DNA of 64,000 nt from Rhodoferax sp. (GCA_031291305.1 JARLJH010000014.1:1-64000), one strand, 5' to 3'; shown: positions 1-11,058, counted from the first letter of the stretch. Notes: generated by a model from the sequence alone, not told the origin. Made by a program: numbers and translations.

Positions 1-430
1 GGTCATCGCCGCGTTGCAGTCGGGTGGGGGCGTCCCCACCAAAAATGGTTTAAAAAAAAAACTGGCGGCCCCCCCCCAACCAAAACAAAAAAACAGCGCC
101 CAATCCCCCAATTTTTAATAAAAAAAAAAGGTTTTCCGTTATAAACCCCGCGGCTGGTGCTAGTGGGGGGTAAAACATAATAGGGGAAAAAAAAAACCCC
201 CCCCCCCCCACCCCCCCCCGACGCGCTGGCAGACTGGGTGAAGCCGAAGGCTGTGGCGCGCCGTGATCCATGGATTGCACCGGATTCATTGACTTCAAAA
301 CATCGCGCGATGGTCCACGGTGTCAGCGTAGCAGTCGGTGGGGGCAGCCCCCGATTTCTGGTACCCCAGTATGAGGGGGATGCCCCCACCGACTGCTACG
401 CGGCGATGACCAGCAGCGCCCCATGACTTG
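1..430. repeat. Low-complexity region with inverted repeats; no gene
   Basis: Positions 41-215 are made of homopolymer runs (A, C and G runs of 6 to 13) with little normal coding character, which looks like poor sequence or a contig end. Around it is an inverted-repeat family. Positions 327-346 (CGTAGCAGTCGGTGGGGGCA) are the exact reverse complement of 381-400, giving 20-base arms around a 34-base spacer. The first 35 bases of the window are an imperfect copy of the reverse complement of about 376-413, with one-base differences. I see no convincing gene before about 480; short open frames across the homopolymers are not credible. Confidence 0.6.
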
Positions 431-527
431 ACACCGTCTGGACCAACGCAGTCACCGTCACCGCGATAGCCGCTTTCGAATGCTCCTGTCTAATCAACAC
501 CACGCCATGCAGTCACCCACGCCCACC

Positions 528-2066
528 ATGCAGACCCATTCTTCCAACATGTACCAGGCTCTGCGCGACGCTTTCCCCGCAGACCTGGATAGCACCGCCG
601 TTGAAACCGACAGCGGCCTGTTCTACACCTGGCGCGACCTGGAGCGTGGCAGCGCCATGCTGGCGAACTTTTTGCAATCACTGGATATTCCACCCGGCTC
701 ACGCATCGCCGTGCAGGTGGACAAGTCGGTCGAGGCTTTGATGCTCTACCTTGCCACGCTGCGCGCCGGTTACGTGTTTCTGCCGTTGAACACCGCCTAC
801 CAGAGCGCCGAGATGGCCTACTTCATCAGTGACGCCGAGCCCGCCGTGGTGGTGTGCAGTGCGCACAACTTTGGCTGGGTCAGTAAGCTGGCGTTCCAGG
901 CGGGCACGCCGTGGGTCTTCACTCTGAACGACGACCGCACCGGCAGCCTGCTGGATCGTGCGGCGCATGCGCCAGACCGGCACACACCGGCCACCAAGCA
1001 GGCCGATGATCTGGCCGTCATCATCTACACCAGCGGCACCACCGGGCGCTCCAAGGGGGCCATGCTCAGCCACGGCAATATGCTCAGCAATGCACGGGTG
1101 CTCAAGGATTATTGGGGCTGGCGCAGCGCAGAGCAGGGTGGTGATGTGCTGATCCATGCGCTGCCGATCTTTCATGTGCACGGGCTGTTTGTGGCCATCC
1201 ACGGCGCGCTGATCAACGGCAGCAAGATGATCTGGTGTGGCAAATTCGACCCGAAGTTCGTCATCTGGCAGCTGCCGCGCGCCACCGTGTTCATGGGGGT
1301 ACCGACCTTGTACGTGCGGTTGCTGACCGAGCCGGGGCTGACACCCGAGGTCTGCAGCCACATGCGTCTGTTCATCTCGGGCTCGGCCCCGTTGCTGACA
1401 GACACGTTCAAAGCCTGGCAGGCGCGCACCGGTCACATCATTCTGGAGCGCTATGGCATGAGCGAGACGGTCATGCTCACCTCCAACCCCTACGCCGGTG
1501 AGCGCCGTGGTGGCACAGTGGGTTTTCCGCTACCCGGTGTGCTGCTGCGCATTGTCAATGAGCAAGGGCAAGCTGTACCACCGGGTGAGATTGGTGACAT
1601 CCAGGTCAAGGGTCCGAATGTGTTTGCCGGGTACTGGCGCATGCCCGAGAAAACCGCGCAGGAATTCACGGCTGACGGTTTTTTCAGGACTGGCGATGTG
1701 GGCCGTCAGGATGCCGATGGCTACGTGTCCATCGTTGGCCGTAGCAAAGACCTGATCATCAGCGGCGGCTACAACGTCTATCCTGCGGAGTTGGAGAGCT
1801 TCATCAACGATCTGCCTGGTGTGCTTGAGAGCGCCGTGGTTGGCGTGCCGCACGCCGATTTTGGCGAGGTGGGTGTGGCCGTGGTGGTGCCACGCCTGGG
1901 CGTGACCCTGGAGTCAGCACGCATTTTGGCCAGTCTAAAAGCCAGTCTGGCCAACTACAAAGTGCCCAAGCAGTGCTTTGTGGTGCCCGATTTGCCGCGC
2001 AATGCCATGGGCAAGGTGCAGAAGAATCTGCTGCGTGAACAATACGCGGTGGCGCAAAGTCGATAG
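528..2066 (+). CDS. matB: Malonyl-CoA ligase-like acyl-CoA synthetase
   Basis: Member of the ANL adenylating enzymes, which activate a carboxylic acid with ATP and join it to CoA in the cytoplasm. The ATP loop [18 protein letters not shown] lies near residue 167, followed by the substrate region [11 protein letters not shown], the RYGMSE motif and the C-terminal catalytic lysine motif [11 protein letters not shown]. The PIFHVHGLF segment, the overall sequence style and the length of about 512 residues fit malonyl-CoA synthetase (MatB) best; a related short-chain ligase cannot be excluded. The start is uncertain: in-frame ATGs lie at 480, 507, 528 and 549, none with a clear ribosome site, and family length favours 528 or 549. 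The downstream signalling genes do not suggest a shared pathway. Confidence 0.72.
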   Translation: MQTHSSNMYQALRDAFPADLDSTAVETDSGLFYTWRDLERGSAMLANFLQSLDIPPGSRIAVQVDKSVEALMLYLATLRAGYVFLPLNTAYQSAEMAYFISDAEPAVVVCSAHNFGWVSKLAFQAGTPWVFTLNDDRTGSLLDRAAHAPDRHTPATKQADDLAVIIYTSGTTGRSKGAMLSHGNMLSNARVLKDYWGWRSAEQGGDVLIHALPIFHVHGLFVAIHGALINGSKMIWCGKFDPKFVIWQLPRATVFMGVPTLYVRLLTEPGLTPEVCSHMRLFISGSAPLLTDTFKAWQARTGHIILERYGMSETVMLTSNPYAGERRGGTVGFPLPGVLLRIVNEQGQAVPPGEIGDIQVKGPNVFAGYWRMPEKTAQEFTADGFFRTGDVGRQDADGYVSIVGRSKDLIISGGYNVYPAELESFINDLPGVLESAVVGVPHADFGEVGVAVVVPRLGVTLESARILASLKASLANYKVPKQCFVVPDLPRNAMGKVQKNLLREQYAVAQSR

Positions 2067-2137
2067 GATTCTTTGCGCAACACAGTGACGATCACTTATC
2101 TGACAGAAACTACGGCAGTACCCTGACTGCATCCGTT

Positions 2138-5100
2138 ATGCACAAGTTACTCAGTCGCCAGACAAAACGCCTATTGGGTGTTGACGAAGAACATCTGCCT
2201 GCTGTGCTGGATGAACTGGCGCAACTCGCCCGTACAGCAGGCGTTTCAGATCGCGCTGCGCATCTGTTGTCGGGGCTGAACAGTTTTCTGAATGGGGTGG
2301 GGGAGTCTTACGCGCAAAATGAACGCGATCTGGACCAGAAAACGCGCAGCCTTCAGCTCAGCTCGGTTGAACTCTCACACGCCAATGATCGGCTACGCCA
2401 TGAGTTGGTCAGCCGAACGCGGGCGATGGAGTCATTGCGCGAAACGGCCGATGGCTTGATGCAGCAGCTTGACCCCGAGACACCGGCACTGCGTGAGGTC
2501 AGTCTGGAGTCGCTGTCACGCTTGATGTCAGACCTGGTGGCGCAGCGTGAAACCAGTCAGCGCGACCTGCAGTCTGCCCTGTCGGACCTGGCCAATCAGA
2601 AATTTGCGCTTGATCAACATGCCATTGTCAGCATCACCGATCTGGCGGGTGACATTACCTACGCCAATGACAAGTTTTGCCAGATCAGCGGGTACACGCG
2701 TGAGGAATTGCTGGGCAATAACCACCGCCTGATCAATGCCGGCGTGCAGTCCAAGGCGTTTTTCAGTCAGCTTTGGCAAACCATTTTGGCGGGGCGGGTC
2801 TGGCATGGTGAGATTTGCAACCGGTCCAAAAGCGGTGACATCTTTTGGGTGCAGGCCACGCTGGTGCCACTGCTGGACGATGATGGCGCGCCCCGACAGT
2901 TCATTGCGATTCGCACGGACATCACGGCCCGCAAAGCCATGCAGGCGGCCATGGCGCAGACTGAAGAGCGCCTGCGGCGCATCACCAACGCTGTGCCAGG
3001 CGTGGTTTTTCAGTGTCAGGTGGGCGCAGGCAGCATTCGTTACACCTTCCTGAGTGATCAACTACAAGAAATTCGTGGACTGGAGCGCGAGGCTTTGATG
3101 GCCGATGGCCGACTGGCTTTCGCTCAGATTGTGGCGTCTCAACGTGAGCGGCTATTTGCCGAAGTGATGACCGCAGGCCAGCGCCGCGAAGGGTGGAACG
3201 CTGAATACCAGATTCGTTTGCCAGATAGCAGTTTGCGTTGGATTCGCTCTGAGATCCTGCCTGAGCCGGTGCCGACTGAAGACGGTTCAACCGTGTTCAC
3301 CGGCATCTGGCAGGATGTCACGCATATTCGGGAAACCAGCGACCGCCTGCGCGAAGTCACCGAAAGCATTCCGGTGGTGGTTTTTCAGTACCGACGGAGG
3401 GCTGATGGTCATCAGCACTTTTCCTTTTGCAGTTCGGTGGTTGAGCAGGTCTGCGGGCTGACACCGCAGGATGTCATCGCTGACCCTGCCAGCTTTTTTC
3501 AACTGGTTCACGCCGATGATCAGGCTACTTTTGTGGATGCCTTCAAGGCCTCTGCGCGTAATGGCGAGCGAATATCGCTCGATTTCAGGATGCACCATAA
3601 GAAAACCGGCGCCTTGATTTGGGTACATGGCGAGTCCATGCCCAAGCCAGCTGTGGACGGTGGCGTGCTGTGGAACGGTTATCTGGCCGACATCTCCATG
3701 GCCAAGCAGGCTTCCGAGGAATTACAGCGAGCCAAAGAGGTTGCTGAGGTCGCCAGCCGTGCCAAATCTGACTTCCTGGCGAATATGAGCCATGAAATCC
3801 GCACCCCCATGAATGGGGTGATTGGCATGACTGATCTGGTGCTCGATACTGAGCTGACAACCGAGCAGCGTGAGCACCTGGAGATGGTCAAGCTGTCGTC
3901 AGACGCCTTGTTGCGGGTCATCAACGATATTCTGGATTTTTCGAAAATCGAGGCTGGCAAACTGCAGATCGAAAAGACTGAATTCAGCCTTGCACAGGTG
4001 GTCAGTGAGACGCTCAAGGTGTTGGCCGTACCGGCTCAGGCCAAGGGGCTTACCTTGCTTGGCGGTGTGGATGAGGCACTGCCAGGAGTTTTGATTGGGG
4101 ATCCTGGGAGGTTGCAGCAGATTTTGATGAACCTCATAGGCAATGCCATCAAGTTTACCGATCAGGGCGAAGTTAGCTTGCGTGTGCGTGCGCAGTCTGA
4201 GTCCGCAGCGCGTCTGCGTCTGCTGTTTTCAGTCAAGGACACAGGCGTGGGCATTGCACGGGCCAATTTGAGCAGCATCTTTGACGCTTTTTCACAGGCG
4301 GACAGCAGCATTACTCGACGCTATGGCGGTACGGGTCTGGGACTGTCCATCTGCTCGCGGCTGGTCGCCGCCATGGACGGTCACATATCGGTCCGCAGCG
4401 AACTTGGGTGTGGTAGCCAGTTTGATTTCGATGTTCTGGTGGAATTTCCTCCCCAGGCGCAGGGGCTTCATCGCGCTCAAGGCCACTTTGCAATGCCAGT
4501 GGCCAAACCCACACCAGACAGTCCGCCAGTCTCTGCCACAAGTCTGAACATCTTGCTGGTAGAGGACAACGAGGTCAACCAGATGGTCGCTATCGTGCTG
4601 CTCAACCGCGAAGGCCACCGCGTGACGCTGGCGGCCAATGGTCAGCTGGCCCTGGAGATGCTGGCGCAGCAGCGTTTTGACCTGGTATTGATGGACATGA
4701 TGATGCCGGTGCTGGACGGCCCGCAAGCGACGCGGCTTTTTCGTGCCACTGAGCAGGGGCACCGAACGCCCATCGTGGCGATGACTGCCAACGTTATGCC
4801 AGGTGACCGGGAGCGCTGCATACAGGCGGGTATGGATGATTATCTTTCCAAACCCATCTCAATTGTTGAGCTTCATCGGGTTCTAGCCCGCTTTGCACCT
4901 CATCAGGATGCTATATTATTAGGAACTGAAGGTGTTGTCGATCCGGTAGCGGATTGTGCTTCAGCTCTGCCGCAGAGGGTATTTGATTACGCAGATGCAC
5001 TGAATATGGTGGATCAGGATGTCGTCGAAATCATTTCCGACGCGTTTATAGCGCAGTGGCCAGCAGATCTGTCAAAAATGACAATGGCCCTGGAACAGGG

Positions 5101-5335
5101 TGACTGTGGCTCCTTGATGCGTACAGCACATTCGCTTAAGGGTATCTTTGGTATGTTTGGAGCCCGTCCGGCGATAGTTTTGGTGGGGGAGTTGGAGATG
5201 TTGACTTCAGATACAAGCGCTCTGAGGAATGAGGAAACACGGCAGAGCGCGCTGGCCAAACTGTCGGAGTTGACTGTGCAAGTCGTGTTATTGCTGGCGG
5301 CCTTGAGCCAGCGCGGTGGAGCAGTGTTAAAGTGA
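2138..5335 (+). CDS. Hybrid sensor histidine kinase with PAS, receiver and Hpt domains
   Basis: A 1065-residue phosphorelay kinase. Reading from the N terminus there is a coiled-coil-like stretch (about 50-170), a PAS domain (about 175-280), two further PAS/PAC units (about 285-400 and 405-530), a HisKA domain with SHEIRTP and phospho-acceptor His552, a HATPase domain ending in the GTGLGLS box, a receiver domain with phospho-acceptor Asp853 in [13 protein letters not shown], and a C-terminal Hpt domain with AHSLKG and His998. The His-Asp-His layout resembles BarA/TodS-type unorthodox kinases. I see no membrane helix, so it probably senses a cytoplasmic or redox cue through its PAS domains. 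It lies 41 bases before an HD-GYP response regulator, its likely partner. Confidence 0.92.
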   Translation: MHKLLSRQTKRLLGVDEEHLPAVLDELAQLARTAGVSDRAAHLLSGLNSFLNGVGESYAQNERDLDQKTRSLQLSSVELSHANDRLRHELVSRTRAMESLRETADGLMQQLDPETPALREVSLESLSRLMSDLVAQRETSQRDLQSALSDLANQKFALDQHAIVSITDLAGDITYANDKFCQISGYTREELLGNNHRLINAGVQSKAFFSQLWQTILAGRVWHGEICNRSKSGDIFWVQATLVPLLDDDGAPRQFIAIRTDITARKAMQAAMAQTEERLRRITNAVPGVVFQCQVGAGSIRYTFLSDQLQEIRGLEREALMADGRLAFAQIVASQRERLFAEVMTAGQRREGWNAEYQIRLPDSSLRWIRSEILPEPVPTEDGSTVFTGIWQDVTHIRETSDRLREVTESIPVVVFQYRRRADGHQHFSFCSSVVEQVCGLTPQDVIADPASFFQLVHADDQATFVDAFKASARNGERISLDFRMHHKKTGALIWVHGESMPKPAVDGGVLWNGYLADISMAKQASEELQRAKEVAEVASRAKSDFLANMSHEIRTPMNGVIGMTDLVLDTELTTEQREHLEMVKLSSDALLRVINDILDFSKIEAGKLQIEKTEFSLAQVVSETLKVLAVPAQAKGLTLLGGVDEALPGVLIGDPGRLQQILMNLIGNAIKFTDQGEVSLRVRAQSESAARLRLLFSVKDTGVGIARANLSSIFDAFSQADSSITRRYGGTGLGLSICSRLVAAMDGHISVRSELGCGSQFDFDVLVEFPPQAQGLHRAQGHFAMPVAKPTPDSPPVSATSLNILLVEDNEVNQMVAIVLLNREGHRVTLAANGQLALEMLAQQRFDLVLMDMMMPVLDGPQATRLFRATEQGHRTPIVAMTANVMPGDRERCIQAGMDDYLSKPISIVELHRVLARFAPHQDAILLGTEGVVDPVADCASALPQRVFDYADALNMVDQDVVEIISDAFIAQWPADLSKMTMALEQGDCGSLMRTAHSLKGIFGMFGARPAIVLVGELEMLTSDTSALRNEETRQSALAKLSELTVQVVLLLAALSQRGGAVLK

Positions 5336-5376
5336 AATCAGTGTGATCCGCGTGCCCTCCATTGAAATCTAACACC

Positions 5377-6420
5377 ATGACTTACAAGGTATTGATTGTT
5401 GACGATGCAGAGATCAATCTGATCTTGTTTGAGGCGCTGCTCAAGCGCATGGGGCAATGTGAATCTGTCAAGTTTTCCAACTCGGTTGACGGCCTGGCCT
5501 GTGCCAAGCAAGAAGACTTTGACCTGATCATTGTGGATTACATGATGCCGAATCTCAATGGCATGGAGTTCATTGCCCAGTTTCGCAGCACACCCGGGTG
5601 CGAAGACACGCCCGTGCTGATGATCACCGCCAATGACCAAAAGCAGGTGCGTTACCGTGCGCTGGATGCTGGCGCGACCGATTTTCTGATCAAACCGGTC
5701 GATAAAGTCGAGTTCATGGCGCGCGTCAACAACATGCTGCAACTTGGTGCCAGCCGCAAGGCGCTGGCTGATCGGGCAGCTTGGCTGGCTGAAGAAGTGC
5801 ACAAGGCGACGTTCGAGATCAAGGAGCGTGAGCGTGAGACGGTGATCCGTCTGTCCAAAGCCGCTGAATACCGTGATCCCGAGACCGGTTCCCACATTTT
5901 GCGCATGGCCCACTATTCCGAGTTGATCGCCAGAGGCATGGGCCTGCCCGCGCCCGAGTGTGAGTTGCTGCTGGAGGCTGCACCCATGCACGACATTGGC
6001 AAGGTCGGTATCACCGACAACATTTTGCTCAAACCCGGTCGTCTGACCCCTGAAGAGTTCGAGGTTATGAAGCAGCACGCTGTATATGGCCACGACATCC
6101 TGAAGGGCAGTTCATCCAGAGTGTTGCAAACGGGTGCCGCCATTGCCTTGGGGCACCATGAAAAGTATGACGGCTCGGGTTATCCGGGTGGATTGAAGGG
6201 AGATGAGATCCCCATCTTCAGCCGCATCGTGGCAGTGGCGGATGTGTTTGACGCCCTGACTTCGGAGCGCCCTTACAAGAAAGCTTGGTCACTGGAACGC
6301 GCCAGCGATCACATCAAGGCCAGTGCGGGTACCCACTTTGACCCACAATGTGTGACGACGTTTTTTGACCAGTGGGAAAGTGTCTTTGAAATTCAGCAGC
6401 GCTTCAAAGATGATGATTGA
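5377..6420 (+). CDS. Response regulator with HD-GYP phosphodiesterase domain
   Basis: An N-terminal receiver (KVLIVDDAEINL, phospho-acceptor Asp54 in IIVDYMMPNLNG) is joined by a charged helical linker to an HD-GYP domain. The HD pair is in MHDIGK and the GYP signature is in HHEKYDGSGYP, followed by PIFSRIVAVADVFDALTS. Proteins of this RpfG type hydrolyse cyclic di-GMP, and all the motifs expected for an active enzyme are present. I chose the ATG at 5377 because the receiver begins directly there; another ATG lies at 5362. The hybrid kinase just upstream is the probable phosphate donor, so the pair would link an unknown signal to c-di-GMP breakdown. Confidence 0.92.
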   Translation: MTYKVLIVDDAEINLILFEALLKRMGQCESVKFSNSVDGLACAKQEDFDLIIVDYMMPNLNGMEFIAQFRSTPGCEDTPVLMITANDQKQVRYRALDAGATDFLIKPVDKVEFMARVNNMLQLGASRKALADRAAWLAEEVHKATFEIKERERETVIRLSKAAEYRDPETGSHILRMAHYSELIARGMGLPAPECELLLEAAPMHDIGKVGITDNILLKPGRLTPEEFEVMKQHAVYGHDILKGSSSRVLQTGAAIALGHHEKYDGSGYPGGLKGDEIPIFSRIVAVADVFDALTSERPYKKAWSLERASDHIKASAGTHFDPQCVTTFFDQWESVFEIQQRFKDDD

Positions 6421-6485
6421 TCATAAGCTATATTAATAATAGCTTCCAGCCCTTTGTATATAAGGGCTAGATGTCGATTTTATGT
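6421..6485. repeat. Dispersed palindromic repeat, copy A (possible terminator)
   Basis: An AT-rich copy of the dispersed repeat family of this window, with the AGCTAT block on the left and AAGGGCTAGATGTC on the right. Its centre forms a hairpin with arms AGCCCTT (6448-6454) and AAGGGCT (6462-6468). It sits between two convergent genes, the HD-GYP regulator and the stress protein, where it could end transcription from both sides. Confidence 0.7.
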
Positions 6486-6492
6486 AGAACTT

Positions 6493-6936
6493 TTAGCGCA
6501 GAACCAACACTGGGATGTGCGAATGCGTGAGTACTTGCTGGGTTTCACTGCCCAGCAGCAGGCGCTTGACACCTCGGCGGCCATGCGAGGCCATCACAAT
6601 CAGGTCGCACTTGTTCTTTTTGGCCGCCGCGATGATGGCGTCTGAAACGATGTCCGACTTGACAGTAAGCGCGCGGGTTTTGACGCCTTGTTCTTCGGCC
6701 TGCTCTTTTACTTCATCGACCACGGCCTGACCTTCTTCGGCCCATTGTTGCTCAATGCGGCCGACTTCGGCGGCTTGCAGGGCCAGGCCACCTTCAAAGT
6801 AGCTTTGCGGGTAGCGTGGCACCACTTTGATGACCACCAACGCCGCACCAGTCAGCGCCGCCAGTGAAATGGCACTGCTGACAGCCTTTTTGGACAAGTT
6901 GGAACCATCTGTGGCGACAAGAATCTTTTGGTACAT
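6493..6936 (-). CDS. Universal stress protein (UspA family)
   Basis: A 147-residue single-domain Usp protein. It has the N-terminal MYQKILVATDGSNLSKKA strand-loop and the C-terminal nucleotide-binding signature ASHG-x9-GS followed by the PVLVLR strand, as in ATP-binding members of the family. It is transcribed away from the cbb3 oxidase cluster that starts at about 7.0 kb. In other proteobacteria such stress proteins often respond to oxygen limitation, but I found no FNR box before this gene, so a link to Fnr is only suggested by position. Confidence 0.9.
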   Translation of the reverse strand: MYQKILVATDGSNLSKKAVSSAISLAALTGAALVVIKVVPRYPQSYFEGGLALQAAEVGRIEQQWAEEGQAVVDEVKEQAEEQGVKTRALTVKSDIVSDAIIAAAKKNKCDLIVMASHGRRGVKRLLLGSETQQVLTHSHIPVLVLR

Positions 6937-7014
6937 GCTGAACTCCTATCTTGATGACTAAATTGAGTACCTTCCTATACTATCAGCCGCTTTTGCTACT
7001 GGCCAGGTAATTTG

Positions 7015-9387
7015 ATGACATTCCCCGTTGACTCCGTCCGCCCGATGACACACGGTTCCCCTCGATTCGTCGTTGATCTGCGTGATCCCGCAGGACCAGG
7101 TTCGGCTGACTCGGTAACGGGCGACTCGATGGAGGCGTTGAAAGTTCTGGACGACGAGCAGGAGTGGTCCGCCTTCAGTCGGCCGGACGCGGCTCGCCCT
7201 GGGTGTTGGGAGTCCAATGTCATGATTGAAGGCATGCACTGCGCGGCCTGCGCGCTGACGGTGGAAGACGCGCTTAGCAGCATTCCGGGGGTGGTATCAG
7301 CTGAAGTCAGTGCCGGCAGCCAAAGAGCCAAGGTGGTCTGGGAAACGCAGTCGGTGGTGCCATCGCGTTGGATGCAGGCAGTGCGCGACTCCGGTTACCG
7401 GGCGGTGCCCGCGAATGACGCTTTCGCCAGGGAGCGGCGCCGGGTCGAATCGCGCAAGGCGCTTTGGCGGCTGATGGTAGCGGGCCTGTGCATGATGCAG
7501 GTCATGATGTATGCCCTCCCGGCCTACGTTGCTACTCCGGGCGACCTGACTCCCGAAATGGAGCATCTGCTGCGCTGGGCCTCCTGGGTGTTGACCTTGC
7601 CGGTCATATTGTTCTCATGCAGTCCGTTTTTTGCCAATGCCTGGCGCGATATCGTGCACCGGCGGGTCAGCATGGATTTGCCAGTGGCATTGGGCATGCT
7701 GATCACCTTTGTGATGAGTACTGCGGGCACCTTTAATCCTGATGGCATTTTTGGTCGTGAGGTGTATTTCGATTCCCTGACGATGTTTGTATTTTTCTTG
7801 CTGGCTGGACGCTGGTTTGAATTACGCTTGCGCGACCGTACGGCGGGCGCGTTGGAGGCGCTGATGAACCGCCTGCCCGACAGCGTTGCGCGACAAATAT
7901 CCGATGGTGAGTTCGAGCGGGTGCCTATCCGGCGGCTCAAAAAGGGCGATGTGATTCAGGTTCGACCGGGCGAGGCCTTTCCCGCCGATGGCGTAGTGGT
8001 GCGGGGTCAGACGTCGGTCGATGAGTCGTTGCTGACCGGCGAATCCCGCCCGCTGGCACGCGCCGAGGGTGACGAGGTGATCTCTGGCAGTCACAACCTG
8101 GCAGCCGTGGTGTTGGCCCGGGTCGAGCGCGTGGGCGATGAAACGCGCTTCGCGCAAATTGTCAGCTTGATGGAAAGCGCTTCCACCACCAAGCCGCAAC
8201 TGGCCAAACTGGCCGACACCATCGCCAAGCCGTTTTTGATCGGTGTGCTAATTGCTGCAGCTTTGTCCTGCGCATTGTGGTGGAGCACCGACCCGGAGCG
8301 GGCCTTGATGGTGGCGGTGTCTGTGTTAGTGGTGACTTGTCCCTGTGCCTTGTCTTTGGCCACACCGGCTGCCATGTTGTCGGCGGCGGGGGCGCTGGCG
8401 CGTCGGGGTGTTTTGGTGCGCAGACTTGACGCGTTTGAGGCTCTTGCCGCTGTGGACACGGTCATGTTCGATAAGACCGGCACGCTCACACGGGACGCCA
8501 TGGTGCTGGGTACGACACAGGTGGCAGAAGGGGTTGACCCGGTCCAGGCGCTGGCGATGGCTGCGGCGCTGGCGCAGCATTCGTTGCATCCGGCATCACG
8601 GGCGTTGCTGGCTGCCGCGCAGCAGCATGGCCTGTTGGGGCCTTGGCGTGTCAGTGATCTCACTGAGGTGTCCGGACGTGGTTTAACAGCCCGGCTGACG
8701 TTGGCAAGTGATGCCGCTCAAGTGGCCGAGTTGCGCCTGGGTTCCGCCGAGCATTGTGGTGTACAGCAATCGCAGTCGAATGCATTGCAGGTGTTTTTGA
8801 GTGACAAGCAGCGGTGGCTGGCCACGTTTGAACTCAAGGAAGATGTCCGCCCCGACGCCGTTGCGACCATCGCAGCGTTGAAGGCACGTGGGCTGCAGGT
8901 TCATCTGCTTTCAGGTGACGCCAGTGATGCTGCCCGCCGGGTAGCCCGCGCCGTGGGAATTGACGACTTCAAGGGGCAGTGTTCGCCGCAGGATAAGCTT
9001 GATTTCCTACGCCAGGCACAAGAGAACGGACATAAGATCGCGGTGGTAGGTGATGGACTGAATGACGGCCCCATTTTGGCTGGCGCGCACGCGTCGTTTG
9101 CTTTTGGTCAAGCTGTTCCGCTGGCGCAGGCACAGGCTGATTTTTTGGTCTCAGGTAGCAGGCTAGCAGACGTGGAGGTTGCAATCGGCCTGTCTAAGCG
9201 CACTTTGATGGTTGTCAAGCAAAACCTCTGGTGGGCGGCGGCTTACAACGCGATTTGCGTGCCGTTGGCTGTGGCGGGCATGCTTCCCGCTTGGCTCGCG
9301 GGTATTGGTATGGCCAGCAGTTCCCTGCTGGTGGTGGCTAACGCTCTTCGGCTTTCCCGGGCGCAGCCGATGAACAAGGAAAATTGA
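7015..9387 (+). CDS. ccoI: Copper-transporting P-type ATPase of cbb3 oxidase assembly (CcoI/FixI)
   Basis: P1B-type ATPase of about 790 residues. It has an N-terminal heavy-metal-associated domain with GMHCAAC (Cys76, Cys79), a transmembrane CPC motif (442-444), the TGES actuator loop, the DKTGTLT phosphorylation site (Asp486) and GDGLNDGP in the hinge. Its stop overlaps the ccoS start and the cbb3 subunit genes follow. This marks it as CcoI/FixI, which exports copper needed to build the CcoN haem-copper centre, rather than a detoxifying CopA. The first part (about residues 1-60) is not recognisable as a domain. The start may be the TTG at 7012, the ATG at 7015 or the ATG at 7045; only a weak AGGT precedes 7015. 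Confidence 0.93.
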   Translation: MTFPVDSVRPMTHGSPRFVVDLRDPAGPGSADSVTGDSMEALKVLDDEQEWSAFSRPDAARPGCWESNVMIEGMHCAACALTVEDALSSIPGVVSAEVSAGSQRAKVVWETQSVVPSRWMQAVRDSGYRAVPANDAFARERRRVESRKALWRLMVAGLCMMQVMMYALPAYVATPGDLTPEMEHLLRWASWVLTLPVILFSCSPFFANAWRDIVHRRVSMDLPVALGMLITFVMSTAGTFNPDGIFGREVYFDSLTMFVFFLLAGRWFELRLRDRTAGALEALMNRLPDSVARQISDGEFERVPIRRLKKGDVIQVRPGEAFPADGVVVRGQTSVDESLLTGESRPLARAEGDEVISGSHNLAAVVLARVERVGDETRFAQIVSLMESASTTKPQLAKLADTIAKPFLIGVLIAAALSCALWWSTDPERALMVAVSVLVVTCPCALSLATPAAMLSAAGALARRGVLVRRLDAFEALAAVDTVMFDKTGTLTRDAMVLGTTQVAEGVDPVQALAMAAALAQHSLHPASRALLAAAQQHGLLGPWRVSDLTEVSGRGLTARLTLASDAAQVAELRLGSAEHCGVQQSQSNALQVFLSDKQRWLATFELKEDVRPDAVATIAALKARGLQVHLLSGDASDAARRVARAVGIDDFKGQCSPQDKLDFLRQAQENGHKIAVVGDGLNDGPILAGAHASFAFGQAVPLAQAQADFLVSGSRLADVEVAIGLSKRTLMVVKQNLWWAAAYNAICVPLAVAGMLPAWLAGIGMASSSLLVVANALRLSRAQPMNKEN

Positions 9388-9521
9388 TGGACGTTTTGTA
9401 TCTACTGGTTCCGATCTCGGTGGTTTTGGTGCTTTTCATCATTGGTGGTATTTGGTGGGCCATCCATCGCGGGCAATTTGAAGATGTGGATAAAGAAGGG
9501 GAAAGAATACTTAAAGATTGA
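9387..9521 (+). CDS. ccoS: cbb3 oxidase maturation protein CcoS
   Basis: A small 44-residue protein starting MDVLYLLVPISVVLV. It has one membrane helix with the FIIGGIWWAI core, then a short polar tail rich in Asp, Glu and Lys. This is the standard form of CcoS/FixS, which is needed to put cofactors into the CcoN subunit. Its ATG overlaps the ccoI stop by one base (TGATG), so the two are translationally coupled. Confidence 0.92.
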   Translation: MDVLYLLVPISVVLVLFIIGGIWWAIHRGQFEDVDKEGERILKD

Positions 9522-9540
9522 AGGGGAATTTCAGCCATAA

Positions 9541-9554
9541 TTGATTTTTGTCAA
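9541..9554. promoter_or_regulatory. FNR/ANR box upstream of ccoN
   Basis: TTGATTTTTGTCAA matches the FNR consensus TTGAT-N4-ATCAA with one change in the right half. Its centre is about 63 bases before the ccoN ATG, which leaves room for a class II promoter with the start site near 9589. An fnr gene lies in this same window. Confidence 0.8.
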
Positions 9555-9610
9555 ATCCGAAGCACGGTTTCATCGGGACACTCTGCGACTCCAACTTAGA
9601 AGAGGTGAAC

Positions 9611-11047
9611 ATGGCATTTTTAAATTCGCAGGCGACGACATACAACGACAAAGTTGTACGTCAGTTTGCCATCATGACTGTGGTATGGGGTGTTGTGGGG
9701 ATGCTCGTCGGCGTGCTCATTGCTTCACAACTTGCCTGGCCTGAGCTCAATTTTGGCATTCCATATATCTCGTTTGGTCGCTTGCGGCCTTTGCATACCA
9801 ATGCGGTGATTTTTGCGTTTGGTGGATGTGGCTTGCTTGGTACGTCTTTCTACGTCGTTCAGCGAACCTGTCAAGTCAGGTTGTTCAGTGACAAGTTGGC
9901 CGCCTTTGTATTTTGGGGCTGGCAACTCGTGATTCTTAGTGCAGCTATTTCCTTTCCTTTGGGTTTTACTCAGGCCAAGGAATATGCTGAACTCGAATGG
10001 CCCATCGACATCCTGATCACTTTGGTCTGGGTGGCTTACGCCATCGTGTTTTTTGGCACGGTCGGTACCCGTAAAGTCAAGCACATTTATGTGGCTAACT
10101 GGTTTTACGGCGCGTTCATCTTGGCTATTGCCCTTCTGCACATTTTCAATAATCTCTCCATCCCGGTCGGCCCCATGAAGTCGTACTCTGTGTACGCTGG
10201 TGTGCAAGATGCCATGGTGCAATGGTGGTATGGGCACAATGCGGTTGGCTTCTTCTTGACTGCTGGCTTTTTGGGCATGATGTATTACTTCATTCCTAAG
10301 CAAGCACAACGACCGGTTTACTCTTATCGTCTGTCCATTGTTCACTTCTGGGCACTGATTTTTACCTACATGTGGGCGGGTCCGCACCATTTGCACTACA
10401 CCGCTTTACCTGACTGGACGCAATCTGTTGGTATGGTTTTTTCGTTGATTTTGTTGGCTCCAAGCTGGGGTGGCATGATCAACGGCATCATGACGCTGTC
10501 TGGTGCATGGCACAAGCTGCGTGATGATCCTATTCTGCGTTTCCTGATTGTGTCGCTGTCGTTCTATGGCATGTCCACCTTTGAAGGTCCGATGATGTCC
10601 ATTAAGACTGTGAATGCGTTGTCGCACTTCACGGATTGGACAATTGGACACGTTCACTCTGGTGCTTTGGGCTGGGTGGGTATGGTCACCATTGGTTCCA
10701 TGTACTACTTGATTCCTAAATTGTTTGGTCAAAAACAGATGCACAGCGTTAAGGCGATCGAGATTCACTTCTATATCGCCACTATCGGCATTGTTTTGTA
10801 TATCGCTGCACTGTGGATTTCTGGTGTGATGCAAGGTTTGATGTGGCGTTCGATTAATGCGGACGGAACATTGACCTACACCTTTGTGGAATCGGTCAAG
10901 GCGAGCTATCCGTTCTATGTGTTGCGTTTGGTTGGTGGGTTGATGTACTTAATTGGCATGGTCATCATGCTCTGGAATACATACAAAACCGCGACCAGTG
11001 GCAAATCCGTGACGGTCACTATTCCTACTGCTTTGGCTCATGCCTGA
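9611..11047 (+). CDS. ccoN: cbb3-type cytochrome c oxidase subunit I
   Basis: The catalytic haem-copper subunit (478 residues, about 12 membrane helices) that reduces oxygen at the b3-CuB centre with high affinity. Conserved histidine segments are visible, including [44 protein letters not shown] and [14 protein letters not shown]. The start at 9611 follows the ribosome site AGAGGTG; an earlier in-frame start at 9548 would overlap the FNR box and is unlikely. It opens the ccoNOQP operon, 11 bases before ccoO. Confidence 0.96.
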   Translation: MAFLNSQATTYNDKVVRQFAIMTVVWGVVGMLVGVLIASQLAWPELNFGIPYISFGRLRPLHTNAVIFAFGGCGLLGTSFYVVQRTCQVRLFSDKLAAFVFWGWQLVILSAAISFPLGFTQAKEYAELEWPIDILITLVWVAYAIVFFGTVGTRKVKHIYVANWFYGAFILAIALLHIFNNLSIPVGPMKSYSVYAGVQDAMVQWWYGHNAVGFFLTAGFLGMMYYFIPKQAQRPVYSYRLSIVHFWALIFTYMWAGPHHLHYTALPDWTQSVGMVFSLILLAPSWGGMINGIMTLSGAWHKLRDDPILRFLIVSLSFYGMSTFEGPMMSIKTVNALSHFTDWTIGHVHSGALGWVGMVTIGSMYYLIPKLFGQKQMHSVKAIEIHFYIATIGIVLYIAALWISGVMQGLMWRSINADGTLTYTFVESVKASYPFYVLRLVGGLMYLIGMVIMLWNTYKTATSGKSVTVTIPTALAHA

Positions 11048-11058
11048 GGTAATTCAAC

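Noticed and set aside
4901-4930. AT-rich patch in the hybrid kinase gene as another repeat copy
   Set aside because: Only GCTAT matches; it lies in the linker before the Hpt domain and lacks the GGGCTAGAGGCC block.
9725-10396. Minus-strand frame opposite ccoN
   Set aside because: It lies inside a fully conserved oxidase gene and has a composition biased by the sense strand.
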